A DNA stretch of 64,000 nt, taken from the NCBI RefSeq assembly GCF_030867145.1, contig NC_134443.1, forward strand, positions 806,001 through 870,000, read 5' to 3'. The notes beneath the pieces are model-generated. The model worked only from the letters and a program-made list of their open reading frames with translations. It had not been told where the DNA came from and did no database searches. Each line of letters opens with the position of its first letter. The stretch's first letter is position 1. Made by a program: the position numbers and the translations under genes. Source of the stretch: Opisthocomus hoazin (lineage: Eukaryota > Chordata > Aves > Opisthocomiformes > Opisthocomidae). Positions 1 through 20,600 of this stretch are shown piece by piece.

Positions 1-822
1 GCGCCCGAAGCGGGGTTCAGGATCTGCTCCCCAGCCACCAGCCTCTCTCTTCAGGGGGGCACCTTCCCCGCCCCAGGGAAGGGCTGCAGGCCTGCGCCAG
101 CAGCTGCGCTCGGAAGGAGCCAGGGTCCCAGCAGGGCCTGGAGAGCCTCCCCTGCAGCAAGGCCGAGTTCTGGCCGGCCACCAGCCCCACTTTGATGGGA
201 ACCCATCACCGCCGGCCACCTCCACCAGCAGCCAACCCACCATGGGAGCGCGAGCCACCGTCCCACAGGGTGCTGACAAGGGGGGGAGGGTGTGTCTCCC
301 CGCTGTTCCCGTTCCAGCAGGGACGGCGCTGGCAGAGTGGCCGTGGCAGCTCGGCTCCCAGCCGTGTGCCTCTCCTCCCAGCGCCGAGGCCCTGCACCAC
401 TCCCAGCCCACCAGACGGCACGCTCCAAGCAGCGAGCGTGGCAGAACACTGCACCACAAGCCTCCACCCCGCCAGTGACGCAGGAGAGCCCTTGGCATCG
501 GACGGGACCGGCAAGCTGGTGGAATGCAGCCGGCAATCACGCAGCGTGGAGGCAGGCGGGACGGGAGTCCCGGCTTCCCCAGGGATGAGGCATGGAAGCT
601 GAGCGCGGCGGCACTAAGGGGACACATGCTCCCGTGCATTCCAGCTGCCAGGACTTCCCAGATGGCCAAGAGCAGAGCTGCAGCCCGCAAGTCCCCAGAC
701 TGGAAAGCACTGCCAGCACTGCAAGAGGTCTCCAAGGAGATCTTCCACAGGTGCCGAGCTGGGGGAGCAGCTCTTCGCTGCACGGCTGCAGCCCGGGGGG
801 CCAGCTCCCCGCAGAGGCTGCC
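1..822. other. GC-rich flank, no gene recognised
   Basis: GC-rich single-copy-looking sequence. Open frames exist on both strands but overlap one another, have low-complexity Ala/Pro/Gly/Arg composition, and match no family I know. No convincing splice-bounded exon is seen. It may be intergenic or intronic to a gene beyond the window edge. Confidence 0.5.
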
Positions 823-1671
823 ACGAATCACAGAATGTTCAGGGTTGGCAGGGCCCTCTGTGGGTCCCCCAGCCCAACCCCCTGCCCAAGCAGGGTCACC
901 CAGAGCAGGCTGCACAGCACCGCGGCCAGGGGTCTGGAATATCTCCAGAGAAGGAGACTCCACAGCCTCCCTGGGCAGCCTGGGCCAGGGCTCCGGCACC
1001 CTCCGAGGGAAGAAGTTCTTCCTCGGGTTCAGCTGGAGCTTCCTCTGCTCCAGTTTGTGCCCGTTGCCCCTTGTCCTGTCGCTGGGCACCACTGGAAAGA
1101 GCCTGGCCCCGTCCTCCTGACCCCCCCCTGCAGATATTGATCGGCATTTCTAAGGTCCCCTCGCAGCCTTCTCTTCTCCAGGCTGAACAAGCCCAGCTCC
1201 CTCAGCCTCTCCTCCTAGGAGAGATGCTCCAATCCCCTCCTCATCCTCGCAGCCCTGTGCTGGACTCTCTCCAGTAGCTCCTCATCTTTCTGCAACTGGG
1301 GAGCCCAGCACTGGACACAGCACTGCAGACGGGGCCTCCCCAGGGCAGAGCAGAGGGGAAGGAGAACCTCCCTGACCTGCTGCCCACACTCCTCGTGATG
1401 CTCCCCAGGATCCCATTGCCCTTCTTGGCACCCAGGGCACGCTGCTGGCTCATGGTCACCCTGTCATCCCCCAGCACTCCCAGTCCCTCTCCGCAGAGCT
1501 GCTCTCCAGCAGCTCAGCCCCAGCCTGTACTGGTGCCTGGGGTTGTTCCTGCCCAGGTGCAGGACCCTGCCCTTGCCCTTGCCGAGCTCCATCAGGTTCC
1601 TCTCTGCCCAGCTCTCCAGCCTGGCCAGGTCTCGCTGAAACGGCTCCTCGGCTGCGTCTCGGAAAGACAAA
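823..1671 (-). mobile_element. CR1 LINE fragment (3' part), minus orientation
   Basis: The left end carries the CR1 3' terminus (an AATCACAGAATG-type tail in reverse orientation). The minus strand then encodes degenerate CR1 ORF2 C-terminal sequence, including a [13 protein letters not shown]-like segment near 1,150-1,210, an [16 protein letters not shown]-like segment near 1,420-1,455, and a more upstream RT-distal segment up to about 1,670. It is a 5'-truncated non-LTR retrotransposon, as is typical for birds, with many differences from an intact reading frame. Confidence 0.85.
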
Positions 1672-3428
1672 GCAAACCCGAGTTAACGGCAGCTCCTGAC
1701 GGTCCGGGCCGGGACGAGCGGAGTCGGGAGCGGTGGCAGCACGACGCGCAGGCTCCGCGCGGCCCCCTCAGAGCCCCAGCCGCGCAGGCCCCTCCTCACG
1801 TCCCCGGGGTGCGAAGGCGGGGGGAGGCGTCGGGAATCTCGTCACGATCTTCAGCTTCTGCAGAGGCTTCGCCCACGCGCGGCCCGGCAGAGCCCGGCTC
1901 CGCGACGGCCCCGGGGACGCGAGGCAGCACCGGGAACCCCGCGACCGCCGGCGCCGCGGACCCAGGGCGGGTCCGGGCAGCGGGAGCCCCGGCTCAGCCC
2001 GCCGCAGGGCCTCCTCCCGGCCCGCCCGGCCCCACCGGGTCAGCCCGGGGCCGCAGCCCGAGGCTGGAGGGGGAGCCCGGGGGAGGGAGGGCGGGCGGGG
2101 GGCTGCGGCCCGCGCCCCCGCCAGGCCTCACCCGGTGCTGAGGGGGCGGCCGCGTCCCCCGAACGGCGCAGCCTGCCCGGCCCGGCGGTACCCCCGCCCC
2201 AGCGACCCCATCCCAGTACATCCCAGTACTGCCCAGTCCCCTCCCCGTCCCACAAGCCCCCACGCACCCCCCCACGCCGCCATCGAGACGAGCTACCCCA
2301 CACCGGCCCTGCCGGAAGTCCAACCCCCACCTGCCTCACAGCCAATGACACACCAGCATGCACCAGAAGGACAACGGGAGCAACCAATCCGCGCACAGGG
2401 CTAGGAATAGAGACGTGCGACCGAGCCAATGGGAGCCGGCCGAGCCCACCCCGGGGTTCCCCACCTGTTTCTCCTGCCCAGTCTCCTCCGCGCGGGCGCC
2501 GGTACCGAGCGGGGCTGCCATGGCGGGGGGCGGGGGGGTGACCCTCCGCGCTCGCTCCGCGCTCCCTCCGCTCTGACCGGCCCCGCGCTCTGCTCCAAAA
2601 TGGCCGCCACCGCCCCCTAACGCCTCAGCTGCCTGATGGACTGCCGCGCCGCCCAATAGGCATAGGCAGACGGCCGCGGTGACATCATACCGAACCAACC
2701 AGCGCCCAGGAGGGGCGGGGAGAGTGGCGGGGCTGGGCCGCCCCGGCTGAAGCCGCCACCGGCCAATAGGAAGTGAGGCAGCACCACATGGGCGGGGCAG
2801 AGGGCCCAGGCCGCAGCACCGGAGGCCCCGCCCAGCGCGCCGCCGTCCCCCTGTAGCAGCGGAGGCATCCCCGCAGGCCCCGCCCCCGGGGGCGGGGCCA
2901 GACAGCCGGGCCCCCCGCGGTGCTGCGGGGGCGGAGGAGCGGCGGGAGGGTCCCGCACCCGGCCCGCGATGGAGGTGGGGGTGCGGGGGCCCCGGTTGCT
3001 CCCCCCCGCCAGCCCGCAGCGCCGGACCCCCCGCGCCGGAGCGAAAGAGCCAGGCCCGCCTCGGGCTGCAGAGACGCCTTTACGTGAGCGACCGGACAGC
3101 GACCCGGCGGGGGACGCGCGAAGAAAAACGCAACGGTTCAACTTCTGGAAATCCCGGGTGTGCCGCGGGGGGGGGGGGGGGGGGGGGCCGGGGCCGCCCG
3201 GTGCCAGCCAGCGCAGGGGTCCCCCCCCGCCGAACTCCCGCACCCGGGGCTGGGCTCCCTGCCGGCCCCAGAAGGGAGCCCCGGGGCCGGGAGCACTGGA
3301 AGGGGGTGAAGAGCCCGAGGCACCGGGCCCTGCTCCCCCTGGCTGAGCCCACCCGCTGCCGCAGGAGCCCGGCGCCCAAACCCCCCCGGCCTCGCCTGGA
3401 GGGGGAGGGTTTAGTTTTCGGGGCTCTT
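1672..3428. promoter_or_regulatory. CpG island with five CCAAT boxes and a YY1-type site
   Basis: Very GC- and CpG-rich stretch. CCAAT boxes all lie in the same orientation at 2342-2346, 2384-2388, 2426-2430, 2653-2657 and 2763-2767. A YY1-type AAAATGGCCGCC lies at 2597-2608, and a CRE-like TGACATCA near 2680. There is a G-run at about 3168-3187. This is the structure of a strong, probably divergent, housekeeping promoter. I could not recognise a coding first exon on either strand. By human synteny ENSA would be the next gene left of GOLPH3L, but its N-terminus is not visible here. The right part may also contain GOLPH3L 3' UTR. Confidence 0.6.
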
Positions 3429-10800
<7,372 letters not shown>

Positions 10801-10837
10801 CGCGAAGGAACGTGCAACGACCGAAGGTCACCGGTGC

Positions 10838-10843
10838 TTTAAT
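10838..10843 (-). terminator. HORMAD1: Candidate HORMAD1 poly(A) signal (ATTAAA on minus strand)
   Basis: TTTAAT on the plus strand reads ATTAAA on the minus strand, about 840 nt downstream of the HORMAD1 stop codon and just before the GOLPH3L CpG island. It is the only common hexamer I noticed between HORMAD1 and GOLPH3L. No cleavage evidence is available from sequence alone. Confidence 0.35.
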
Positions 10844-11683
10844 GGAGGAGCGGCGGAAAGGCTTCCGGACATGAACACGCGCCCAGCGCCGCACACAAGC
10901 GGCTGCCACTCGCTCCCAGCCCAGGAAAACCCCACAGCGCCTGGTGCCAAAGGGCCCCACGGCTGCTCTGAGGGCGCGCAGGGTCCTTCAACCCTCACCT
11001 GGGGACAGCAGGCGCCCGCCGCAGCTTAACGCTTCACGTGTAGCTACACACGAGGGCCCGGTCGCAGCTGTACAGAAACCCCTGCCTTCTGGCGTGAAAT
11101 GTGTTATCAACCCTTCGGGCCGGTGCCTTCGGTCTGGGAGAAATACAAAGAACCAAACGCCTCTAACTGTCCCCCTAGTAAAATCGTAGTAAAATTGTAG
11201 TAAAATCAAAAAACGAAGAGAACTGCTCCTGCTGCCCCAGCCCTGCGGAACCCTCCGGAAGGCCCTGGGAGTTAACCCAGGCCCAAGGGGTTCTGGACAA
11301 GGAGTTCCTCAGCTCTGCACCAGCCCGAAGCGACCAGCGAAACCCTGCGCAAGGTAACAGGGTCACAGCCTCCGTCAGGATGTAACCGTGCCGCGAGCGG
11401 GGAGCCACAGCCCCGAATCGCCTGCGCCACGGACGCCTTCTCAGCTCATCGGCGGTCGGGCACCTTCAGTCTTCCCTCATGGGCACGACCTCCTACAAGA
11501 AATAAGTTCTGATTTCTTCAGCTGGGCTTCTTCAGAGGTGTTTTCTTTCCTCACAATACTCTCCATCTTGAGTAGAAATAGAACACAGAAGATCCCCAAA
11601 AGGTATTTAAATACGAACGCTCACACGAAATGACAAAATGGAAGCACAGAACTGCATAAGCAAACAGCAGGGAGCTGCGTTAT

Positions 11684-14600
11684 CTAAAACTGCTCCTTCG
11701 GCTCACTGATCTTCCGCCTTTTCGGCAGCACATCTTGACTAGACGAGAGCTCAAACTGATGCACCTGCCAAGGGAAAACAAACAGCGAGTTACGGGCTGC
11801 CGCACAGCCCAGACCGCGCCAGCGACAACTTCAACACGGGGGAAGCCGATGCCGAACCAGAGCCCTGCGACGCATCGGGCGCTGCGTCAGCCTTGCTGTT
11901 CCCCGTCCCCGGCGGGGAGTCACGGCAGGACACCCTGCAAACGGACCCCCCTCTGAGCTGCGGAGGGAGGGCTGGGACGCGTGCGTGCCGCGGCGGCAGG
12001 GCCTCCCGTGCGTCAGAACTTCCAGAGGACGAAGTGACGGCCGCTGCCCCTCTGGGAGCCACCGCAGCGGCCCCGGCTCCAGGCAGCACCGAGCCGTACC
12101 CACACCGACAGAGTACAGCCAGAGCCCCCCGTACCAACGGGAGAGGGGGCTGGCACCTCACCGGCTCGTCCCACAGAGGTTAATCCAACCATTTACCACT
12201 TGCACATGGGTGAAAAGCTGACAATTTATAGTCTTTAGCTCTGTGCTTTGTTTAAATTCTTGTACTAAGTTCATTAACAAACTTTTTTTAGAAGCCAGAC
12301 ACAGGGATAGCATATAGAACGATGGGTTGGGTTTTATTTCCCCACCTCAGTGAGTAACACTATAAACACTGCGTATGACCCTGGGGTCGGAGGTAAAAGC
12401 TCCTGTTCTGCGGTGAGCAGTACTTTACAAATGTGAAGACTGCATCCACCAGTTCTATGTTCTAACTCCAACAGCCCTTTTGGCGTGCAGCTCTCTCACA
12501 GACTTTTAAGACACAGACCAATTTGTCTTCTGCATTTCCTTAAAACATTCTGCTGAGGAATGAATTTTGCATGGTCCCAAGCTTGATCACCATCAGCAGT
12601 CACAGAAAGATGGCAACTGTCAGTTTAGGAGAAAACTACTGGCAACAACGGAGCTGCACGCTGGGAATCCTTACACAGCCCCTGCACTAAAGCTGAACGA
12701 AGAGCCTTCCCAAGCGGCGACAGGACGGGTACGATTTTCCTTGGCTCCCACATATAACTTCCCCTCCTGACTGGAAACAAAGGGCACGCGCTGATTTACC
12801 AGAATGGCTGTATTCACCCCACGGCTTTTTCTGAGCACCACCCACCAGGAACCCTGGACATTCACAAGCAAGATGCTGAGGTCTTGTGAAGGCCCCCCAG
12901 AGCTTCCTAAGCTGAAATGTCCAAACTCAGCAGCAGACCGAGCGATGGGGGCCCCCAGCGCCATCCCCAAAGGCCACATTCCACCCCAAAGACAACTTCT
13001 GCTCCACCCTTGCAGGGCTGGAGGACCTGGGCTCCCTGTGAGCAGCACCGACGACAAGACTCGTCTGCCGCAATGTGATTAAGCAAAGCGGTAACGGGGT
13101 GTTTTTGGTATGAGAGTCATGGAGCTGAGGATCAAACTTTGGCCTCGTTTTCCAAGTAAGATCACTAGCAAGCGTATGGCACACTGCGCTGAGCAGCTCG
13201 GCTGGCACTGACGCTCCCGTCAACAACGGATTGAAGCAGCGGGGAATTTAGCTAAACGCATCCTCAAGATACAAATCAGCCCTGATGGTTCTTTCTCAAC
13301 CTGCGTTAACTACAGCGACACTCGGCTTTTAACTCTTTGGAACAGAATTTTTTTTTGACACTAAGAATCCAAATGTGTTGAATTCAATGGGAATTTTAGA
13401 AGTGATGACAATTTCATTCTGTCAACAGGAAATGTATTAAAGCTTAAGAGTTTTCTTCACTGCTTGGAACAGAAAAAGGCTTAAAGAACAGAAATACAAA
13501 GAACAGAACTAGAGAAAAAAATGGTACTAACAGTGCTGGTCTGAAATATCTTGCCACTTCTCGTCCTGCTCTCCGACATGTTCAGTTCAGACGTCTTAGT
13601 TGCCAAATGATCGACCTAGAATCAGAAAGCAGACGTTGCCTTGTGACAGCAGTAAAAAATAAACCTTAGAAGCTGCAGCAGGGTTCAGTGCTACAGCGTG
13701 TGAAGACTCTGGCTCGGCTCGCCACAGTGCCCGAGCTGCAGTTTAACCACAGGGGTACATCCACCAAAGCACTGCTCGCAGCTGACCATGTCCGAGCGCC
13801 CCGCCAGCTCAAAGCAGCAGCTGTTTCCACACAGCAAGTCACTCACAGCTGCCTCGGCCTGTTCTGCTTGAAGAAACCTTGAAGACCTGTGTTTGAAGCG
13901 GTCCTCCACATCTAAATGATACCAGTTTGCTATATGCAGGGGGTACAGTTTTAAGTCTGAGTAACAGGCCTGCATTTTAAGTTTTAATCAACCTTTAAAC
14001 AAGTTTTGGTCTGTCAGAATTACTAGAGAAACTTCTGTCAGGCAGAGCGGTTAGTTACGGCAGTTTATAAACATGGAAGTTATGTTCCTATTTCTCTTAA
14101 TAAGTCAGCCCACCTGTTTGGTTTGAAAACTGTATCACAGAGGAACAGCCTTTTGTGAGTGCTTTAGAATGTTAGGTGTTTTTATAAACACTGGAAAGCA
14201 AAACGTCAAGGCATTTTATTGCTAAACATGCTGACTATAGTAAATAAACCTTTAGCAGATTACCTATTAAATACTCAAAGTAGGAAAGAAGCTTCACAAA
14301 AGCTCTAGCAAAAGTTTAAAACTATAGAGTTCAGTTTTAATACCTGAGGATTAGAAACATACAGATCCTGGTTCCCTCCAGCCTTCGTAACTTTGTCCTC
14401 TTCACAAGTTAACTTTGGTTCTATAAAAGAGTCGTTAGATAATAAAGCGCGCTGCTGACGACACACTGTTAGCACCGACGTTTTGCCACAAGGAACACGT
14501 GCAGTTTGTAACGCAGGGAATGGGTGCTTCCAAAGGGCTCTAATGCTCTACGTGCACGCACATCATTATCTCCAGCAAGCACCACACGCTTTCACGTCTT

Positions 14601-17600
14601 TAATTCAGCAACTTCCTATCACAGGCACGCGAGAGATGCTAAAGCTAAACAGCACAGATTTACACCCAGGAGCTCTGGCAGAGCAGGCTCGATCCCCAGA
14701 CTCGTTTACACACTGTACTGCTAGAGGCTCATCCACGCTGGGATTTGCCTCCACACAAGATGCCCGACAAACCCGTCTCGCACCGCAGAACGGGCGACCG
14801 GCGCTGCGTGGCCACGCTGGCACCGCTTCCACACACCCCGAGCCCACGGCCAGCAGACGGCTCCCGATTTGCAACCCAGCTACACACAACCAAGCAACGC
14901 TGGCTGCAGTTCCCGTGGCTACAGTTCCCCTCGTCGCTGCCCACAGCTGCCTGAACCGGCTGCGAAGAATGCACAGTCAGTTCTGGAGACTTTTTGTTGT
15001 TGTTTCTAATCCACACTGGTTTTTTTTCCCTATGACAGCGATATAAGCATGAACTGGTTACAGATGACTGCGCTTCAGCTGTTGAAATGACTGAAGAATT
15101 TCAGGGTGACAAATACATTTTCCTGTGTCTTGTAGTTCCTGTAAATAAAACATTACACCTACTCCATCAGACAGGCATTTCGCTGCATTTTTGCATGGTT
15201 TTGGAACTTCTCTGAACTCCTAGAAGCACCAGATACAGATACAGGTGGTTATTCTAGTTCTGCAGCCTACTAGGATCACTGAGATGAAAACACTGATCTA
15301 CACGTGCCGTTTCCTACACATTTCCACAATCATTTTTGAACAGCATGGGAATGTTAGCTGGTTTTGCAAAGCTGCACATTTTATTTCTGAAAAAAAACAA
15401 CATTAATACCACTATTTAAATACCCAGCACAGCCTGTTCAGCACTGGGCTTGAATGACAGGACACTCCAACCCATTTTTAAAAAAAAAAAAAGTCCAGGC
15501 TCAACTTGCTTTGTCCAACTGCCCCCGCAAACACCCAGACCCCACAGGAGTCCCGACAAGCTCCTCGGCTTGTTCGTGTTGGGAGGACCAAAAGCCTCAG
15601 CACTGACACAGCTGCCAGTTACGTTGAACATAACTTTTACAGTTATGTTAAAGGCAACGTGTCTGGAAGTTTTTATGGAAAATTGGTGTTTCTCAAGTGT
15701 GCAGAACCAGAGTCATATTTCAAAGCAGATGCAACATGAGGGAAATGCATTAAGAAGAGTGAACTGAGCAAGCAGCAGCACTAATGGGCATTTCTTCTAG
15801 GAGTGCCATATATTCATTATCTCCACAGAAGCCTCTACCTCTGCTACAGAAAAAGAGCATTTTACATAGGTTTCTCATCCAAATAAAGAGGTTTTATTGC
15901 CCCCCCTCCGCTTTTGCTCATAAAGCTTGTTTTTTCACTTCACAGTCCCGAGAACTGTGTTCCTTTAGCTATCCTATCTTACATCAGCATATCCAAGCAT
16001 TTCTGAGCACACCCGTCTCCATCTCTACTCAATCTTCTTCAAAAAAGGGCACTTTTTCCTCTTTTGATCTTTCTTTGCTATGTTTGGAATGCTTTATGCA
16101 CAGCAAATGGGTACTGGCATTGTCTGGATGCTTCCCACCCAGCCTCCTCAAGAAAAGCAGACCAACAAGCAGCATTCTTCAGTTCATTTGGTAGCAAAGT
16201 TCAATCCATGAGTCCCTGGGCTATCTTGGGGAATCTGAAAATGCATCAGCTTCTATTTTTCCTCCTAGTTTCTCTAACATCTTAAAGGGAAGCTTCTGCT
16301 TACAGAGATCCCTGAGGACAGTGTTTGCTGCCTCATGTTCTGAACTGGAGACAGTCTTGGTCCACATCTTGGAGCACAGATTCAAAAAAAAAAAAAAAAA
16401 CACCAACCCAAAAAACCCCCGAAAAAAACAATACAGTGCTTCCAGGGCATGTTTCTGGTAGCAGCTGTGGCCAGGCTGGTGTAGCCAGGACAGTTAGTCT
16501 ATTCACACTTCTGCCTTTAGAGCTTACAGCCGAGGACATTTGCACAGTTCTAAGCAAACAGCACAGAAACTACCTACTTACAAACGCTAAGAAAAACCCA
16601 ACCAGACAGGTGCTGCTGGTTTTTATCAGAAAGGATGAGCAGGTGCTTCTTGATGTCCTGCATAGCAGGAAGGGCATAATTGTTTACTTGAAAACGAGGG
16701 AGAAGGCAGCTTTGCCTTGCAGTGTTGAGTCCTCAGAGTTGACTTCTTCAGCACCTTCTCAAGAAAGGCTGCATTACAGGCTTCCACCTGGAATTTGTTT
16801 TTTCCTGCTACTCAGATTGTTTGTGTAGTTCTACACTGACAGATTTTATGGTGTTAGGATTTTACTTGAGGAAAAGTTTGAGTTTGCTGAGATTCATACT
16901 AACAAAAATGCTTTGCCAGAACTTGTACGTATTAAAACTAAAGTTAAAAAAGTTCACTTGCAACTATCGAAACGCTCCATGTACGCAGTAAGAGAAAAGG
17001 TCACACAGATCCAGAGCAAGCTGTGAAAGCAAGCAGCTAGAAAAGCACTACAGCAGCCAGCAGCACAGACATAATCATACAATCACTCATAAAACACAAG
17101 ACATTTTGAGATGAAGTTAGTGACTGTATCGGGAATAGCAAACCACAGTAATGAACAACTTCCCTTGTACAGGTATTTCTGTAGGTGTTTTCACATGGGT
17201 ATCGTTCAGCCTACCACAATGTAAGAACTGTTCTGTGCACACAAACCTCGGTAAGGCTCGATTCCTCCACAACCACACAGACTGTACAGACTGCAGAAAC
17301 AGACTGTGGTCCTACCATAGTCTGAGCTTAAGCAAAAAAACAGGGCTAAAAGTGGTATTTCTGCTAAACTTTGTTAGTGGCTGAAGCTGTGAGGATGCAG
17401 TCCAAACAGCAGTGATTTAAAGAAAATAGACCTGGACTGGTTTTTGCAAAGAGAATTCTGCTTCTCTAGTCTGCAATAATGAATTCAAGAGTACAATATC
17501 TCTGCAAGCTTTATGTGGAAATTAAACATATTAGTAAAAACAGAATAACAATAACAGAAAAATCAAACAACAAAAGTTACTTCTAAGCATATAACCCCTT

Positions 17601-20600
17601 AAGTTTAGCTTACCTGATAAAACAGAAGATCAGAATTTTAGAACAGAAACATGAAAGTGTGCATTTGCTAACCAAGTGCTTCATAGAACAAAGTCACAAT
17701 AAAATAAAAGTCGCAGCGATGTATGCAAAGAAAATAGAATATAAATTTGAACAGTGGTCTACGGCAGAAACTTGACTTTTTGTTTTAGTAACATCAGGAA
17801 AAAGAGACACAAACTGAAGAGACTTGAAAAATATACATAAATGTTACCTTGAGCTTCTGAAATATTTTCATTATTCCTGTCTTCCACTTTATTATCCAAG
17901 ACAGGGTCTTCCTAGATTAAGAAAAAGGTCTGTCACTTACTGCAGACAAATAGAGAGGACGGTTTGTACTCAGATGCCTAGGGCCAGAGCTTGTTAGATG
18001 GATTCCCAGTGGAACAAACTGTATTCATATAACTGAATCTGACATGGAATGCACAGACGAGCTCAGCGTTACTTAATAATTAACGTAAGCACACATTTAA
18101 TTAAACTACCAAGAAAAACATATGTAAAAAATACTAAAATTGTAACAACAGATACTCAAAGAATACTATCAGTGCATCAATTAAGGCCATCCCAGTGCCT
18201 GTGAAAGAGCAATTCAGAGGCACACGCAGCTTCTGCAGGGGCCAAGTGGTTTGTCCCTCTCATCACCTACAGCCCTCCCTAGCAATGCTGAGGGGGAGGG
18301 GCCCAGAGCCCTGAAGCTCCGCCTCCTTCTCACCTATGGACAGTACAGCTCAGAACACATATTTGCACATTCTAACACGAATAAAGGTATTTTGCTGTCT
18401 GCCCCACTGACCCCAGAAACAGACGCCTCCAGCTGCTGAAGCCGGCCCAAGCACAGCCCCGGGAGCCGTCGGGTGCTGTCGCACCAGCAGCCGGATGCTA
18501 CGCCCATCGCACACGCACGCCTTCAGCAAGCTTCGCTCTGCACTTTTTTCCTAAGCAGACTGCACCAGCGAAAAATCCAAGTATGGAACGGAGTTTGTTT
18601 TAACTTTAGCTGTGGCATCACTAGCTGTGGGTATACCGCTGTAAAAGAAGATCCCAGAGCAAATTCCTGGCCAGTCAACGCTGCCTGCCTGCAGCAGCTC
18701 ACTTGGGACTGGTCTGGGACTGCTCCAGGGAGGTTTTCCCCACGCCCCGTGGTCGGAGCTGGACAAATGGCCCCCACACCCATAGCACTCAGCTGCCCCT
18801 CCGCGCCTCACCCTGCTGCTCCTCTCCAGTCTCGCAGAGATGTGACTACCAACAGCGCTGCTGCTGACAGGCATTATGCTGATGCACGGGTTCAATACTG
18901 CTCTAACAATGACAGATTGCTAACTGGAGCAGTAAAACTAAAGCAAAACTGCATTGAAGATATATTGTCTTGCTTAAATGTATCTGGAAACACCGAGGTT
19001 TTTATTACTGTTATAACAAGACATGCAGTAAAACCATTAACGGCCCTTTTCTATACTAGAAAACACAGAAAATTTCAACAAGCTACACAAAACATGGGCA
19101 CTCTTACGTTCATGTCCTCGTTCTCTTCTGGATCATCTCTGTCCACTCTGAGCACCTGGAGAGGCACTTTAGTCCCTCCATGCTTTAGGATGCTTTTATC
19201 AACATTTTCCATTCGTTGCTTCTCAGTTGTAACTTTAACTTTCAGCATATGAAAAGGCGTTGGCACTTCACCCACATTCAGATACATCGGCTCCCCCTCA
19301 AATATCATCCCCTCGCATTCACCCTCCTTGAAACCGGGAGGTTGGTAATCAGACGGTGTAACTGCAGAAAAGAAGTTGTTAAATGTGTCAGAATGAAACA
19401 CGTTCTTGTAAAATTAATTTTAACTTGTGCGCCTAGAAGACTCTCTTCCCCTTTTAATACAAATAGCTACTCAAAAAAACCTGTGCGTGGGGATGGAAAT
19501 AGTCAATATTCAACCTGTATTAAATGAAATTACCTTTCCCCTACACAACAGGCAAAACCCAATTAAAACTATTTGAAACAGTTTACACACGCAAAGAGAT
19601 GAGCTAGAAACTTTGGTTTTTCATTACGAAGCAACGATACGTTCTGAAAGCAGAGCTAGACATTTAGCTGGTCATCCAAACTAGAACTAGTCTGGCAAAC
19701 ATGTTACACCCTAACACGCTCAGGAAAACTCAATTTATTTTTAAAACACATAAAAATCCTCACTCCAATGAAGTCAGCGACAAGATTGTGTTCCTACAGC
19801 GAGATCAAATCCGCTCCCCTTGGATTTTAGAAGTTGCCATGAGAAACAGACATATGTAAAATGACATCATTTAACAAGTCCCAGCAACCATAAAGATTAT
19901 ACGTTAAAATATTCCTTTGGATTATTTTGCAGTGTTTGAACACAGCTGATAAATCAAGGTCATAGGGAAATACTACCTTCATCGTAATAGAACAGCTTCA
20001 TAGTCAGGCAAACATCGTGTGGTAGCGGACTCAGGTTTTGCATCAGAACGTAAATCTTGCGAATGAGGAGGATACTTGCTTTCTTGGTGTCTGCACAGGT
20101 GATTGTAGCATCATTCTTTTTATTCTTACTAAAAATGGACAAAGTATTCAGATTTTTTTAATATATACAGAGTAAGCTGTTTCTAGCATTAAGATACCTG
20201 ACTGTCAGAAGCAGACACCCCACTTATTGCCTGACGTCTGAGATTACAAGCACTGCAACTCCCAACACTACATGACCTGCGTGTTCTCTGCCCCTCGCAA
20301 GATCAAATCCTGAGCCAGGGACATCACGAAAGCATCATGGTTCAGCAGCTATGACCACCTACTGTACTTTACATTACACAAAAATACCCAACAGGAAAGA
20401 AAGAAAAGAGTAGGTATTTCTGAAAGGCGCAATTCCACGAAGTCTTACATACTTGCTTCCCTTTTAAATAAAACAAGTAACACTACTAACTTCGAGAAGA
20501 ATGGTTACTGACAAGAATATGCATGCTTAAGTGACTCTTGGCACCCAGGTCCGACACTTCTACACCCCTGTTCCAGAAGCTGACCCAAACCCTACCTCAC

